Below the pieces are notes generated by a model. It had not been told where the DNA came from. It worked only from the letters and a program-made list of their open reading frames with translations, and searched no databases. The position numbers were made by a program, and so were the translations under genes. Positions 6,033-13,534 of a DNA stretch of 19,095 bases are shown here, in pieces (the stretch's first letter is position 1; every line of letters begins with the position of its first letter). The stretch lies in assembly GCA_050012355.1 (NCBI GenBank), contig JBEKHI010000128.1, positions 1 through 19,095 on the forward strand, read 5' to 3'. Source of the stretch: JBEKHI01 sp050012355. Lineage in GTDB: Bacteria > Actinomycetota > Actinomycetes > Streptosporangiales > Streptosporangiaceae.

Positions 6033-6767
6033 ATGCTCGGACTTCCTGACGGCATCACGGCCACGCTCTTCGATATGGACGGGGTCATCACCAATACCGC
6101 GACGGTGCATGACGCGGCCTGGAAACAGACCTTCGACGAGTTCTTGAAGCAGCGCGCCACGCAGACCGGGGAAAAATTCGTCCCCTTCGATCCAGTCGAG
6201 GACTACGACACCTACGTTGACGGGAAGCCGCGGCTTGACGGCACCCGGTCCTTCCTCGAATCCCGCGGTATCCACCTGCCCGAGGGCACACCGGATGATC
6301 CGCCAACTGCCCAGACCCTCTACGGCGTCAGCAACCGCAAGAACGAACTGCTGCTGTCCGTGCTCGCCAAGGATGGCGTCCAGGTCTACGACGGTTCTGT
6401 TCGCTACCTGCACGCGGTACGGGCGGCCGGGCTGCGGACGGCCATCGTCTCCTCCAGCGCCAACACCGTGCAGGTGCTGCAGGCGGCCGGGCTGACCGAC
6501 CAGTTCGACGTGCGGGTGGACGCTCAGGTCGCGAAGACCAAGAACCTCACCGGCAAGCCCGCTCCCGACACCTACCTGGAGGCCGCCAAGGAGCTGGGCG
6601 TCCCGGCCAGCGAAGCGGCGGTCTTCGAGGACGCCCTGGCCGGGGTCGAGGCAGGCCGCGCGGGTCACTTCGGGCAGGTCGTCGGCGTGAATCGTGCCAA
6701 CCAGGCGGAGGCGTTGCGGCAGCATGGTGCCGACATCGTCGTCAACGACCTCGGAGACCTCCTGTGA
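6033..6767 (+). CDS. Beta-phosphoglucomutase-like HAD hydrolase
   Basis: Haloacid-dehalogenase superfamily enzyme of 244 residues, most like beta-phosphoglucomutases, which convert beta-glucose 1-phosphate to glucose 6-phosphate. Motif I is FDMDGVITNT with nucleophile D14 and acid/base D16. Motif II is IVSSSANT (138-145). The motif III lysine is in GKPAPDTY (174-181), and motif IV is VFEDALAGVEAG (197-208). The cap insert lies between about residues 20 and 110. GGGAG at 6027-6031 precedes the ATG. The stop overlaps the start of the GH65 gene by four bases, so the products are probably made together, as in the M. tuberculosis Rv3400/Rv3401 pair. A role in using the sugar phosphate released by its partner is an inference. 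A plain phosphatase remains possible. Confidence 0.9.
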   Translation: MLGLPDGITATLFDMDGVITNTATVHDAAWKQTFDEFLKQRATQTGEKFVPFDPVEDYDTYVDGKPRLDGTRSFLESRGIHLPEGTPDDPPTAQTLYGVSNRKNELLLSVLAKDGVQVYDGSVRYLHAVRAAGLRTAIVSSSANTVQVLQAAGLTDQFDVRVDAQVAKTKNLTGKPAPDTYLEAAKELGVPASEAAVFEDALAGVEAGRAGHFGQVVGVNRANQAEALRQHGADIVVNDLGDLL

Positions 6768-9145
6768 TCACGAACCCGTCTTACGGCATCGAGCCCTGGT
6801 CCCTGACCGAGTCGGAGTTCAACCTGGACCTGCTCGCGCAGAGCGAGTCAGTGTTCGCGCTGTCCAACGGGCACATCGGCCTGCGCGGGAACCTGGACGA
6901 GGGTGAGCCTTACGGTTTGCCCGGTACCTACCTGAACTCGGTGTACGAGGTCCGTCCGCTGCCGTACGCGGAGGCCGGATACGGCTACCCGAAGGACGGC
7001 CAGACCGTCATCAACGTGACCAACGGCAAGCTGATCCGCGTACTGGTCAACGACGAGCCGATGGACATCAGGTACGGGACGCTGCATTCCCACGAACGGA
7101 CGCTGGATCTGCGCGCCGGGACTCTCACTCGTCGTTTTGAATGGTCATCCCCTGCTGGTACTCGGGTGCGGGTCACGTCGGTGCGGCTGGTCAGCCTCAG
7201 TCAGCGCGCGATCGCCGCGATCCAGTACACGGTGGAGTCGCTATCGGACGAGCCGGTCCGGCTGGTCGTCCAGTCTGAACTGGTCGCCAATGAGGAGATA
7301 CCCCGGCCGGCCAAGGACCCCCGGGCGGCGGCGGTGCTATCCGAGCCGCTGGTTAGCGAGATGAACACCGCCAGCAACGGCGGGCGGGCCATGGCGGTTC
7401 TCGTGCACGCGACCCGTACCAGCGGCCTGAAGCTGGCGGCGGGCATGTCGCACCTGATCACCGGGCCGGAGAAGATGCAGATCTCGGTCGACTCCCAGCC
7501 CGACCTGGCGCGCGCCACGATCGCCGCCGAGATGCGCTCTGGTGAGCAACTGCAGCTCGTCAAGTACATCGGGTACGGCTGGTCCAGCCAGCGGTCCCGC
7601 CCGGCGCTGCACGATCAGGTGGCTGGCGCGATCGCCGCCGCCGAGCTCACCGGATGGGACGGCCTGATTGCCGAGCAGCGCCAGTACCTGGACGACTTCT
7701 GGGAAGGCGCGGACGTCATGGTCGAGGGCGACGTGCAGATTCAGCAGGCCGTGCGGTTCGGGCTGTTCCACATCCTGCAGTCCGGGGCGCGGGCCGAGCA
7801 CCGGCCGATCGCGGCTAAGGGCCTGACCGGAACCGGGTACGACGGGCACACGTTCTGGGACACCGAGACGTTCGTGCTCCCGGTGCTCATTTACACGCAT
7901 CCGCAGGCCGCGGGTGACGCGCTGAGCTGGCGGCACTCGGTCATGGACATCGCCAAACAGCAAGCCACCGACCTGGGGCTGCGGGGCGTGGCGTTCCCGT
8001 GGCGGACGATCCGGGGCGAGGAATGCTCTTCCTACTGGCCAGCGGGCACCGCCGCGTTCCATATCAACGCTGACATAGCCCACGCGGCGGCCCGGTATAT
8101 CGATGCGACCCAGGATGAGACGTTCGAGACCGAGGTCGGGCTGCCGATCCTGGTGGAGACCGCCCGGCTGTGGCGCTCGCTCGGCCAGCACGACGCGGCG
8201 GGCCGGTTCCGCATCGACGGGGTGACCGGGCCGGACGAGTACAGCGCCATCAAGGACAACAACGTCTACACAAACCTGATGGCGCAGCACAACCTCACGG
8301 CCGCCGCCGACATCGCGGAGAAGTACCCGGATATCGCCGCCAGCATGGGGGTGACCACCGAGGAAGCGGCCTCCTGGCGAGATGCCGCGAAGTCGATGTA
8401 CATCCCGTTCGACGATCGTCTCGGGGTGCACTGCCAGCACGAGGGCTTCACCGACTACGCGCGCTGGGACTTCGAGAACACTCCGGAAGACAACTACCCG
8501 CTGCTGCTGCACTACCCGTACTTCCAGCTCTACCGCAAGCAGGTCATCAAGCAGGCGGACCTGGTGCTGGCTATGCAGATGCGGCCCGACGCCTTCAGCC
8601 ACGAGCAGACGGTGCGCAACTTCAACTACTACGAAGCGCTCACCGTACGGGATTCGTCGCTGTCGGCGTGCACGCAGGCGGTGATCGCCGCCGAAGTCGG
8701 CCAGCTCGACCTCGCCTACGACTATCTGGCCGAGGCGGCGCTCATGGACCTGCAGGACCGCGAGCACAACACGCGGGACGGACTGCACATGGCCTCGCTG
8801 GCCGGGGCCTGGACCGCGCTGGTCGGCGGTTTCGGCGGGATGCGCTGCGGCCCGGACGGGATCAGCGGGCCTGGCATCGTGGCGTTCAGCCCGCGGCTGC
8901 CCCCGGGCCTGGCCAGCCTCGCGTTCCGGGTGCGCTACCGGGGACGGCTGCTGATGGTGGAGACCCGTGGCGATCAGGTGCGCTACTCGCTGCTTGACGG
9001 GGACTCCATCGACCTGGCGCATCACGGGCAGGAGTTCACGCTGGGCACCGACCCAGTGTCGATGCCGATCCCGCCGATCGAGGCAGGGCCCCGTCCGGCG
9101 CAGCCCTTCGGCCGCGCGCCGCAGCCGCACCGCAAGCGGGACTAA
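6764..9145 (+). CDS. Glycoside hydrolase family 65 protein (disaccharide phosphorylase or hydrolase)
   Basis: A 793-residue GH65 enzyme. Family members act on alpha-linked glucosides such as maltose, trehalose and kojibiose, mostly by phosphorolysis to beta-glucose 1-phosphate. The N-terminal beta-sandwich spans about 15-280 and the (alpha/alpha)6 barrel about 325-690, including KGLTGTGYDGHTFWDTE and VTGPDEYSAIKDNNVYTN. A C-terminal beta domain follows. E492 in GPDEY matches the general acid of GH65 phosphorylases, and K596/Q597 in VIKQADLVLAM is the usual KQ pair. The loop RDSSLSACTQAV has Q638 where maltose-phosphorylase-type enzymes carry a phosphate-binding His, so phosphate dependence is not certain. 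The sequence resembles the mycobacterial Rv3401 group. GTG 6764 overlaps the HAD stop. The substrate cannot be read from sequence; trehalose or another alpha-glucoside is a guess. Confidence 0.92.
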   Translation: MITNPSYGIEPWSLTESEFNLDLLAQSESVFALSNGHIGLRGNLDEGEPYGLPGTYLNSVYEVRPLPYAEAGYGYPKDGQTVINVTNGKLIRVLVNDEPMDIRYGTLHSHERTLDLRAGTLTRRFEWSSPAGTRVRVTSVRLVSLSQRAIAAIQYTVESLSDEPVRLVVQSELVANEEIPRPAKDPRAAAVLSEPLVSEMNTASNGGRAMAVLVHATRTSGLKLAAGMSHLITGPEKMQISVDSQPDLARATIAAEMRSGEQLQLVKYIGYGWSSQRSRPALHDQVAGAIAAAELTGWDGLIAEQRQYLDDFWEGADVMVEGDVQIQQAVRFGLFHILQSGARAEHRPIAAKGLTGTGYDGHTFWDTETFVLPVLIYTHPQAAGDALSWRHSVMDIAKQQATDLGLRGVAFPWRTIRGEECSSYWPAGTAAFHINADIAHAAARYIDATQDETFETEVGLPILVETARLWRSLGQHDAAGRFRIDGVTGPDEYSAIKDNNVYTNLMAQHNLTAAADIAEKYPDIAASMGVTTEEAASWRDAAKSMYIPFDDRLGVHCQHEGFTDYARWDFENTPEDNYPLLLHYPYFQLYRKQVIKQADLVLAMQMRPDAFSHEQTVRNFNYYEALTVRDSSLSACTQAVIAAEVGQLDLAYDYLAEAALMDLQDREHNTRDGLHMASLAGAWTALVGGFGGMRCGPDGISGPGIVAFSPRLPPGLASLAFRVRYRGRLLMVETRGDQVRYSLLDGDSIDLAHHGQEFTLGTDPVSMPIPPIEAGPRPAQPFGRAPQPHRKRD

Positions 9146-9155
9146 CGTCTTGACC

Positions 9156-9196
9156 CGCCCACGTTGACTCAGCAAAGCTCTATGTCAACGTGGGCG
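9156..9196 (+). terminator. Hairpin terminator after the GH65 gene
   Basis: CGCCCACGTTGAC (9156-9168) and GTCAACGTGGGCG (9184-9196) form a perfect 13-bp stem with a 15-nt loop, 10 bases after the GH65 stop. There is no U-tract, as is common for actinobacterial terminators. It separates the sugar genes from the yraN group. Confidence 0.75.
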
Positions 9197-9239
9197 CCCC
9201 GCTGGAATTGAATCATGCCGCACCGACATTTCAGCAGAG

Positions 9240-9248
9240 TTATCCACA
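9240..9248 (+). promoter_or_regulatory. DnaA box 1
   Basis: TTATCCACA is a perfect match to the classical DnaA box; the context is GTTATCCACAGG. It lies about 100 bases before yraN. Confidence 0.6.
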
Positions 9249-9270
9249 GGGCGACCATAACGACGCGGGG

Positions 9271-9279
9271 TTATCCACA
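9271..9279 (+). promoter_or_regulatory. DnaA box 2
   Basis: A second perfect TTATCCACA, in the same orientation and the same GTTATCCACAGG context, 31 bases downstream of the first (close to three helical turns). Two identical 12-mers this close in a high-GC genome are unlikely by chance. Whether DnaA binds here is not known. Confidence 0.6.
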
Positions 9280-9345
9280 GGAAAAATCCCGCTCCTGACC
9301 GCGCCCGGGTCCGCGAGCCATCGTCATCACCAGGAGGTGATGGCG

Positions 9346-9735
9346 ATGAGCGCCACACACATCAGCCCGGCGGCGGTTGAGGCCAGGCAGGTTCTCGGCC
9401 GCGAGGGCGAAGAGGCGGCCGTCAAGTACTTGCGGGAAAAGGGGTACCGGATCCTCGACCGCAACTGGCGGTGCGCCGAGGGGGAACTGGACATCGTGGC
9501 GGTGGACCGCCGCCACGTATTCGTCGCGGTTGAGGTGAAGACCCGGTCAGGTACCAGGTTCGGCACGCCTCTTGAGGCGGTGGGACGGGCCAAGCTCCGC
9601 CGGCTGCGCGGGCTGACGATCGCCTGGCTGAACGCGCACGGCGTCAGGTACGACCGGGTGCGAGTCGACGTCATCGGGATCTTGTACGAGCCGACCGGCG
9701 GGTTCTCGATCCACCACGAAGAGGCGGTGGGGTAG
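9346..9735 (+). CDS. YraN family nuclease-like protein (UPF0102)
   Basis: A 129-residue protein with a predicted restriction-endonuclease-like fold. The core RNWRCAEGELDIVAVD followed by VFVAVEVKTRSGTRFG contains the E-D-ExK-like acidic/Lys set of that fold. No cellular role is firmly established; the gene often lies beside yifB and dprA. ATG 9346 is chosen because a full AGGAGGTGAT starts at 9332 with eight bases between AGGAGG and the ATG. Longer upstream frames (from 9190) would translate the DnaA-box region and are rejected. The stop TAG is immediately followed by the yifB ATG. Confidence 0.93.
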   Translation: MSATHISPAAVEARQVLGREGEEAAVKYLREKGYRILDRNWRCAEGELDIVAVDRRHVFVAVEVKTRSGTRFGTPLEAVGRAKLRRLRGLTIAWLNAHGVRYDRVRVDVIGILYEPTGGFSIHHEEAVG

Positions 9736-11253
9736 ATGACGCTCGCTCGCACCTACTCGGTCGCGTTGATCGGGGTCAGGGGCCACGTCGTCGAGGTCGA
9801 GGCCGACATCGCCAGCGGGCTGCCCGCCACGGTCCTGGTCGGCCTGCCGGACACCGCGCTGCGCGAGGCACGGGACCGGATCAGGGCCGCGATCAACAAC
9901 AGCGGGGCGCACTGGCCGTCGACCAAGATCACCGTGGGCCTGTCACCGGCCAGCCTGCCCAAGCGCGGATCGGGTTTCGATGCCGCCATCGCGATCGGGC
10001 TGCTCGCCGCCGACAGCAAGATCTCAGCCGACCGGCTGAAGAACCTGATGTTCTACGCCGAGCTTGGCCTCGACGGCCAGCTCCGTCCGGTCAATGGCGT
10101 GCTGCCCGCTGTGCTCGCCGCCAAGGACGCCGGGCTGACGACCATGGTCGTGTCGGCGGCCAACGCCGCCGAGGCGGCCCTGGTGCCCGATGTCACGGTG
10201 GTCGCCGCCAGCAGCCTGGGCGAGCTGATCCTCTGGCTGCACGGCGGCCCCGCACCGCAGCCGCCGGCCATCGAGACCGTCAAAGCCAGCAAACCAAAAG
10301 ACAAGGACATGTCCGATGTCCTCGGCCAGGCCGACGCCCGCTTCGCGGTCGAGGTCTGCGCCGCTGGCGGCCACAACCTCAGCCTGCTCGGCCCGCCGGG
10401 GGCCGGCAAGACGATGCTGGCCGAACGGATGCCAGGTATCCTGCCCGCGCTGGATACGCGGGCCGCGCTCGAGGTCACCTCGATTCACTCGGTGGCCGGC
10501 GAACTCCAGCCGGACGCGGGGCTAGTCACCCGGCCGCCGTTCTGCGCGCCGCACCACACCGCCAGCAAGGCCGCGATCGTCGGCGGTGGCAGCGGGCAGA
10601 TCAGGCCCGGTGCGGCGAGCCTGGCGCACAATGGCATCCTGTTCCTCGACGAGGCACCGGAGTTCGACCGTGATGTGCTGGACGCGCTCCGGCAGCCGCT
10701 GGAATCCGGCGAGGTGGTGATCGCCCGGCTGGGCATCTGCGCCGCGTTCCCCGCGCGGTTCGCTCTGGTGCTGGCCGCCAACCCGTGCCCCTGCGCGAAG
10801 GCCAACTCCGGTATCTGTGAGTGCGCGCCCGCTGCCCGCCGCCGATATCAGGCCAAGCTGTCAGGCCCGCTGCTCGACCGGGTGGACGTGAAGGTGGAAC
10901 TGCAGCCGGTCGCCCGGGCCGACATCTTGCACAACGCAACCGGTGGCGAGCCAACCGAAGCCGTCGCGGACCGGGTGGCGCAGGCCCGCGCCCGCGCCGC
11001 GCAAAGGTACCAGGGCACCTCCTGGCGGCTGAACGCGGAGATCCCAGGCGCCGAGCTGCGCCGCGACTATCCGGTCAGGCCGGGCGCGCTGATCTGGCTC
11101 GACCAGGCCATGCAGAACGGCCAGGTCACCGCCCGCGGCGCCGACAAGGTGATGCGGGTCGCCTGGACCCTCGCCGATCTCGCTGGCAGGGATCAGCCGG
11201 GAAGCGATGAGGTCACCGGAGCGATCGGGCTCTGGCTGGGGGTGGCCCGATGA
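9736..11253 (+). CDS. YifB/ComM-type Mg chelatase-like AAA+ ATPase
   Basis: A 505-residue ATPase of the YifB/ComM group; ComM is a hexameric helicase that promotes branch migration during natural transformation. The N-terminal domain (1-165) has the Lon-protease-like fold opening TYSVALIGVRGHVVEVEADI and GLPDTALREARDRIRAAI. Walker A is GPPGAGKT at 219-226; Walker B is ILFLDEAPEF at 301-310. Cysteine-containing NPCPCAK and GICECAP segments follow, and the C-terminal Mg-chelatase lid domain ends the protein. Start ATG 9736 abuts the yraN stop. The last four bases (ATGA) overlap dprA, so translation is probably coupled. Confidence 0.93.
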   Translation: MTLARTYSVALIGVRGHVVEVEADIASGLPATVLVGLPDTALREARDRIRAAINNSGAHWPSTKITVGLSPASLPKRGSGFDAAIAIGLLAADSKISADRLKNLMFYAELGLDGQLRPVNGVLPAVLAAKDAGLTTMVVSAANAAEAALVPDVTVVAASSLGELILWLHGGPAPQPPAIETVKASKPKDKDMSDVLGQADARFAVEVCAAGGHNLSLLGPPGAGKTMLAERMPGILPALDTRAALEVTSIHSVAGELQPDAGLVTRPPFCAPHHTASKAAIVGGGSGQIRPGAASLAHNGILFLDEAPEFDRDVLDALRQPLESGEVVIARLGICAAFPARFALVLAANPCPCAKANSGICECAPAARRRYQAKLSGPLLDRVDVKVELQPVARADILHNATGGEPTEAVADRVAQARARAAQRYQGTSWRLNAEIPGAELRRDYPVRPGALIWLDQAMQNGQVTARGADKVMRVAWTLADLAGRDQPGSDEVTGAIGLWLGVAR

Positions 11254-12347
11254 ATGACGAACGCTACGCGCGGGCCGCGCTCACCTACCTGGCCGAGCCG
11301 GAGGACGTCGCGCTCGCCCGGCTCGTCGCAGACGTCGGCGCTGCCCGCGCCGTCGAGATGATCAAAACCGGGGGCGACAGCCGGTGGCAGGCCCGGATCA
11401 ACGACCTGCCCGGGCCAGCGGAGATGAAAGCCTTCGCCAGTGCGGGGATCCGGCTGGTCTGCCCGGGTGACCCGGAGTGGCCATCCAGGCTCGAGGACCT
11501 GGGCGACAAGACGCCATACGCGCTGTGGCTACGGGGCAATGGCGATCTGCGGCTCAGCTGCCTGCGCTCGGTCGCGATCGTGGGGGCCAGGGCCGCGACG
11601 GCCTACGGCAGCTACATGGCTACCGAGCTGGCGTCCGCGCTGGCGGCCAGCGGCTGGGCGATCGTCTCCGGCGGGGCGTACGGCGTCGACGCCGCGGCGC
11701 ACCGTGGCGCGCTGGCTAGCGGTGGAGTCACTATCGCCGTTATGGCCTGCGGTGTCGATCATCCGTATCCGGCTGGTCACGTCGAGCTGATGAACGCGAT
11801 AACCAAGACCGGAGTGGTGATGAGCGAGTGGCCGCCTGGGTGCAATGCCACCCGGTTGCGGTTCCTCAGCCGGAACCGGGTGATCGCCGCCCTGGCGGCC
11901 GGGACCGTGGTGGTGGAGGCGGGCCGCCGCAGCGGCGCGCTGAACACCGCCAAGCACGCCGGCGACCTGGAACGCCCCCTGATGGCGGTCCCGGGCCCGG
12001 TAACCTCGCAGCTGTCCGCCGGTTGTCACATGATGATCAGGAACTGGGGCGCCGCGCTGGTCACGACGACGGCCGAGGTCACCGAGACCCTTGGCCTGGA
12101 CACCGCGGACTGGCCCCAGCAGCCCGTCCTGCCATGGGACGAACTCGATCCCGGCCTGAAAAAAGTGCTCGACGCGCTCCCGGCCCGCGGCGGCATCAGC
12201 ACCGCCGAGGTGGCGGTGGCCGCCGGAGTCGATCCCCGGACCGCCGTGACCAGTCTCGGCGCGCTGGCCGCTGGCGGGTTCGCGGAGCGATGCCCGGGCG
12301 GCTGGCGAGTCCGCCGGTCTCATACCACGGGGGACGGAGTAAACTAA
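11250..12347 (+). CDS. dprA: DNA-processing protein DprA
   Basis: DprA (Smf) binds incoming single-stranded DNA and loads RecA during natural transformation; it is kept in many bacteria not known to be competent. The protein is 365 residues. The N-terminal helical part spans 1-60. The Rossmann-like core includes VAIVGARAATAYGSYM, IVSGGAYGVDAAAHRGAL (138-155), RFLSRNRVIAALAAGTVVVEAGRRSGALNTA split over 204-234, and AVPGP. A C-terminal winged-helix (DprA_WH) covers about 295-355. The start overlaps the yifB stop. In Streptomyces other genes separate dprA from rpsB; here rpsB follows after 163 bases. Confidence 0.94.
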   Translation: MNDERYARAALTYLAEPEDVALARLVADVGAARAVEMIKTGGDSRWQARINDLPGPAEMKAFASAGIRLVCPGDPEWPSRLEDLGDKTPYALWLRGNGDLRLSCLRSVAIVGARAATAYGSYMATELASALAASGWAIVSGGAYGVDAAAHRGALASGGVTIAVMACGVDHPYPAGHVELMNAITKTGVVMSEWPPGCNATRLRFLSRNRVIAALAAGTVVVEAGRRSGALNTAKHAGDLERPLMAVPGPVTSQLSAGCHMMIRNWGAALVTTTAEVTETLGLDTADWPQQPVLPWDELDPGLKKVLDALPARGGISTAEVAVAAGVDPRTAVTSLGALAAGGFAERCPGGWRVRRSHTTGDGVN

Positions 12348-12510
12348 AACTCCGGCCTAATGATGGCTGGAAATTCGCGCGCCCGCTTACCACTGGGGAA
12401 ATCCCCGGGGGACGCACCACTCGGTCCGCTCCGGTCTCCTGACCGGTGGCGGTGTGGCCGCGTCGCGTGGCGCCAGGAGGAACCGAGAACAACAGAAGGG
12501 ACCGTGTGCG
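12348..12510 (+). promoter_or_regulatory. rpsB promoter/leader region
   Basis: The 163 bases between dprA and rpsB contain a -10-like TAAACT at 12340-12345 (overlapping the dprA stop), a small hairpin CCGGTC/GACCGG (12431-12436 with 12441-12446, loop TCCT), and an AGGAGG at 12475-12480 that has no start codon at normal spacing. The loop TCCT is complementary to AGGA of that motif, so a loop-to-strand pairing is possible. In many bacteria S2 represses its own mRNA through a leader; whether this leader does so is inference. Confidence 0.35.
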
Positions 12511-13518
12511 ATGGCCCCGGTCGTCACCATGAGGCAGCTCCTGGAGAGCGGCGTTCACTTCGGGCACCAGACGAGGCGCTGGAACCCGAAGATGAAGCGC
12601 TACATTCTCACCGAGCGCAACGGCATCTACATTATTGACCTGCAGCAGTCGCTGGACTACATCGACCGCGCCTACGAGTTCATCAAGGAGACGGTCGCCC
12701 ACGGCGGCACCATCCTGTACGTGGGGACCAAGAAGCAGGCGCAGGAAGCGATCGCCGAGCAGGCCCGCAGGGTCGGCATGCCGTACGTGAACCAGCGCTG
12801 GCTGGGCGGGATGCTGACAAACTTCTCGACCGTGTTCAAGCGGCTCCAGCGGCTCAAGGAGCTTGAGGAGATCGACTTCAACGATGTAGCGGGCTCCGGC
12901 ATGACCAAGAAGGAGCTGCTGCACCTCAAGCGGGAGAAGGACAAGCTCGAGCGGACCCTTGGCGGTATCCGCGACATGACCAAGGTGCCGAGCGCCGTCT
13001 GGGTGGTGGACACCAAGAAGGAGCACATCGCGGTCAACGAGGCGCGCAAGCTGGGTATCCCGGTCGTCGCGGTCCTCGACACCAACTGCGACCCGGACGA
13101 GGTGAACTACCCGATCCCGGGGAATGACGACGCGATCCGCAGTGTTTCGCTGCTGACCCGAGTGGTGGCCGACGCGGTGGCGGACGGCCTGATGTCCCGG
13201 GCCGGCGCCGCCAGCGGTGACGCCAAGCCTGCCGATGACCAGTTCACCCCCGCCGAGGAGCCGCTCGCCGAGTGGGAGCGCGATCTGCTGCAGGGCACCC
13301 CGGACGACACCGTGACCGGGACTCCGATCACCGGGAACGCCGCCGGGGAAGACCCGACGCTGGCCGAGGCCGACGAGATTAACGCCGCTGATGAAGCGAG
13401 CGCTGCCGCTGAGGTCAGTACTGCTGCTGAGGCCAGTGTTGCTGCTGAGACCAGCACTGGCGACGACAAGCCGGAGGCGGAAGAAGCCGCCACCGACGCA
13501 GCCGACGGCGACGAGTAA
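12511..13518 (+). CDS. rpsB: 30S ribosomal protein S2
   Basis: S2 binds the 30S head-platform region and is needed to recruit S1-like function and start translation. The start is ATG 12511 (MAPVVTMRQLLESGVHFGHQ), with AAGGGA at 12496-12501. Family motifs include RRWNPKMKRYILTERNG, YVNQRWLGGMLTNF, and VPSAVWVVDTKKEHIAVNEA with GIPVVAVLDTNCDPD. The conserved body ends near residue 235. The rest of the 335-residue protein is an acidic Ala/Glu/Asp/Ser/Thr-rich tail with a six-residue repeat (AExSxA). Ribosomal S2 tails of this type occur in actinobacteria but this one is long. tsf follows after 16 bases, the standard rpsB-tsf operon. Confidence 0.97.
   Translation: MAPVVTMRQLLESGVHFGHQTRRWNPKMKRYILTERNGIYIIDLQQSLDYIDRAYEFIKETVAHGGTILYVGTKKQAQEAIAEQARRVGMPYVNQRWLGGMLTNFSTVFKRLQRLKELEEIDFNDVAGSGMTKKELLHLKREKDKLERTLGGIRDMTKVPSAVWVVDTKKEHIAVNEARKLGIPVVAVLDTNCDPDEVNYPIPGNDDAIRSVSLLTRVVADAVADGLMSRAGAASGDAKPADDQFTPAEEPLAEWERDLLQGTPDDTVTGTPITGNAAGEDPTLAEADEINAADEASAAAEVSTAAEASVAAETSTGDDKPEAEEAATDAADGDE
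13408..13461 (+). repeat. 18-bp in-frame repeats in the S2 tail
   Basis: Three 18-bp units (13408-13425, 13426-13443, 13444-13461) of the form GCTGAGGYCAGTNNTGCT encode AEVSTA, AEASVA and AETSTG. Confidence 0.7.
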
Positions 13519-13534
13519 ACGAAAGACAGGGGAG

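Noticed and set aside
7337..9175. Minus-strand frame of 612 residues opposite the GH65 gene
   Set aside because: Typical long antisense shadow of a high-GC gene; the plus-strand frame has strong GH65 motifs.
9240..9279. Chromosomal replication origin
   Set aside because: Only two boxes, no AT-rich unwinding region, and no dnaA, dnaN or other origin genes nearby.
9190..9345. N-terminal extension of yraN
   Set aside because: It would translate the terminator arm and both DnaA boxes; ATG 9346 has an excellent AGGAGG and gives the usual family length.
13391..13534. Upstream start for tsf
   Set aside because: It would overlap the S2 tail out of frame and add 48 residues absent from EF-Ts; ATG 13535 gives the conserved N-terminus.
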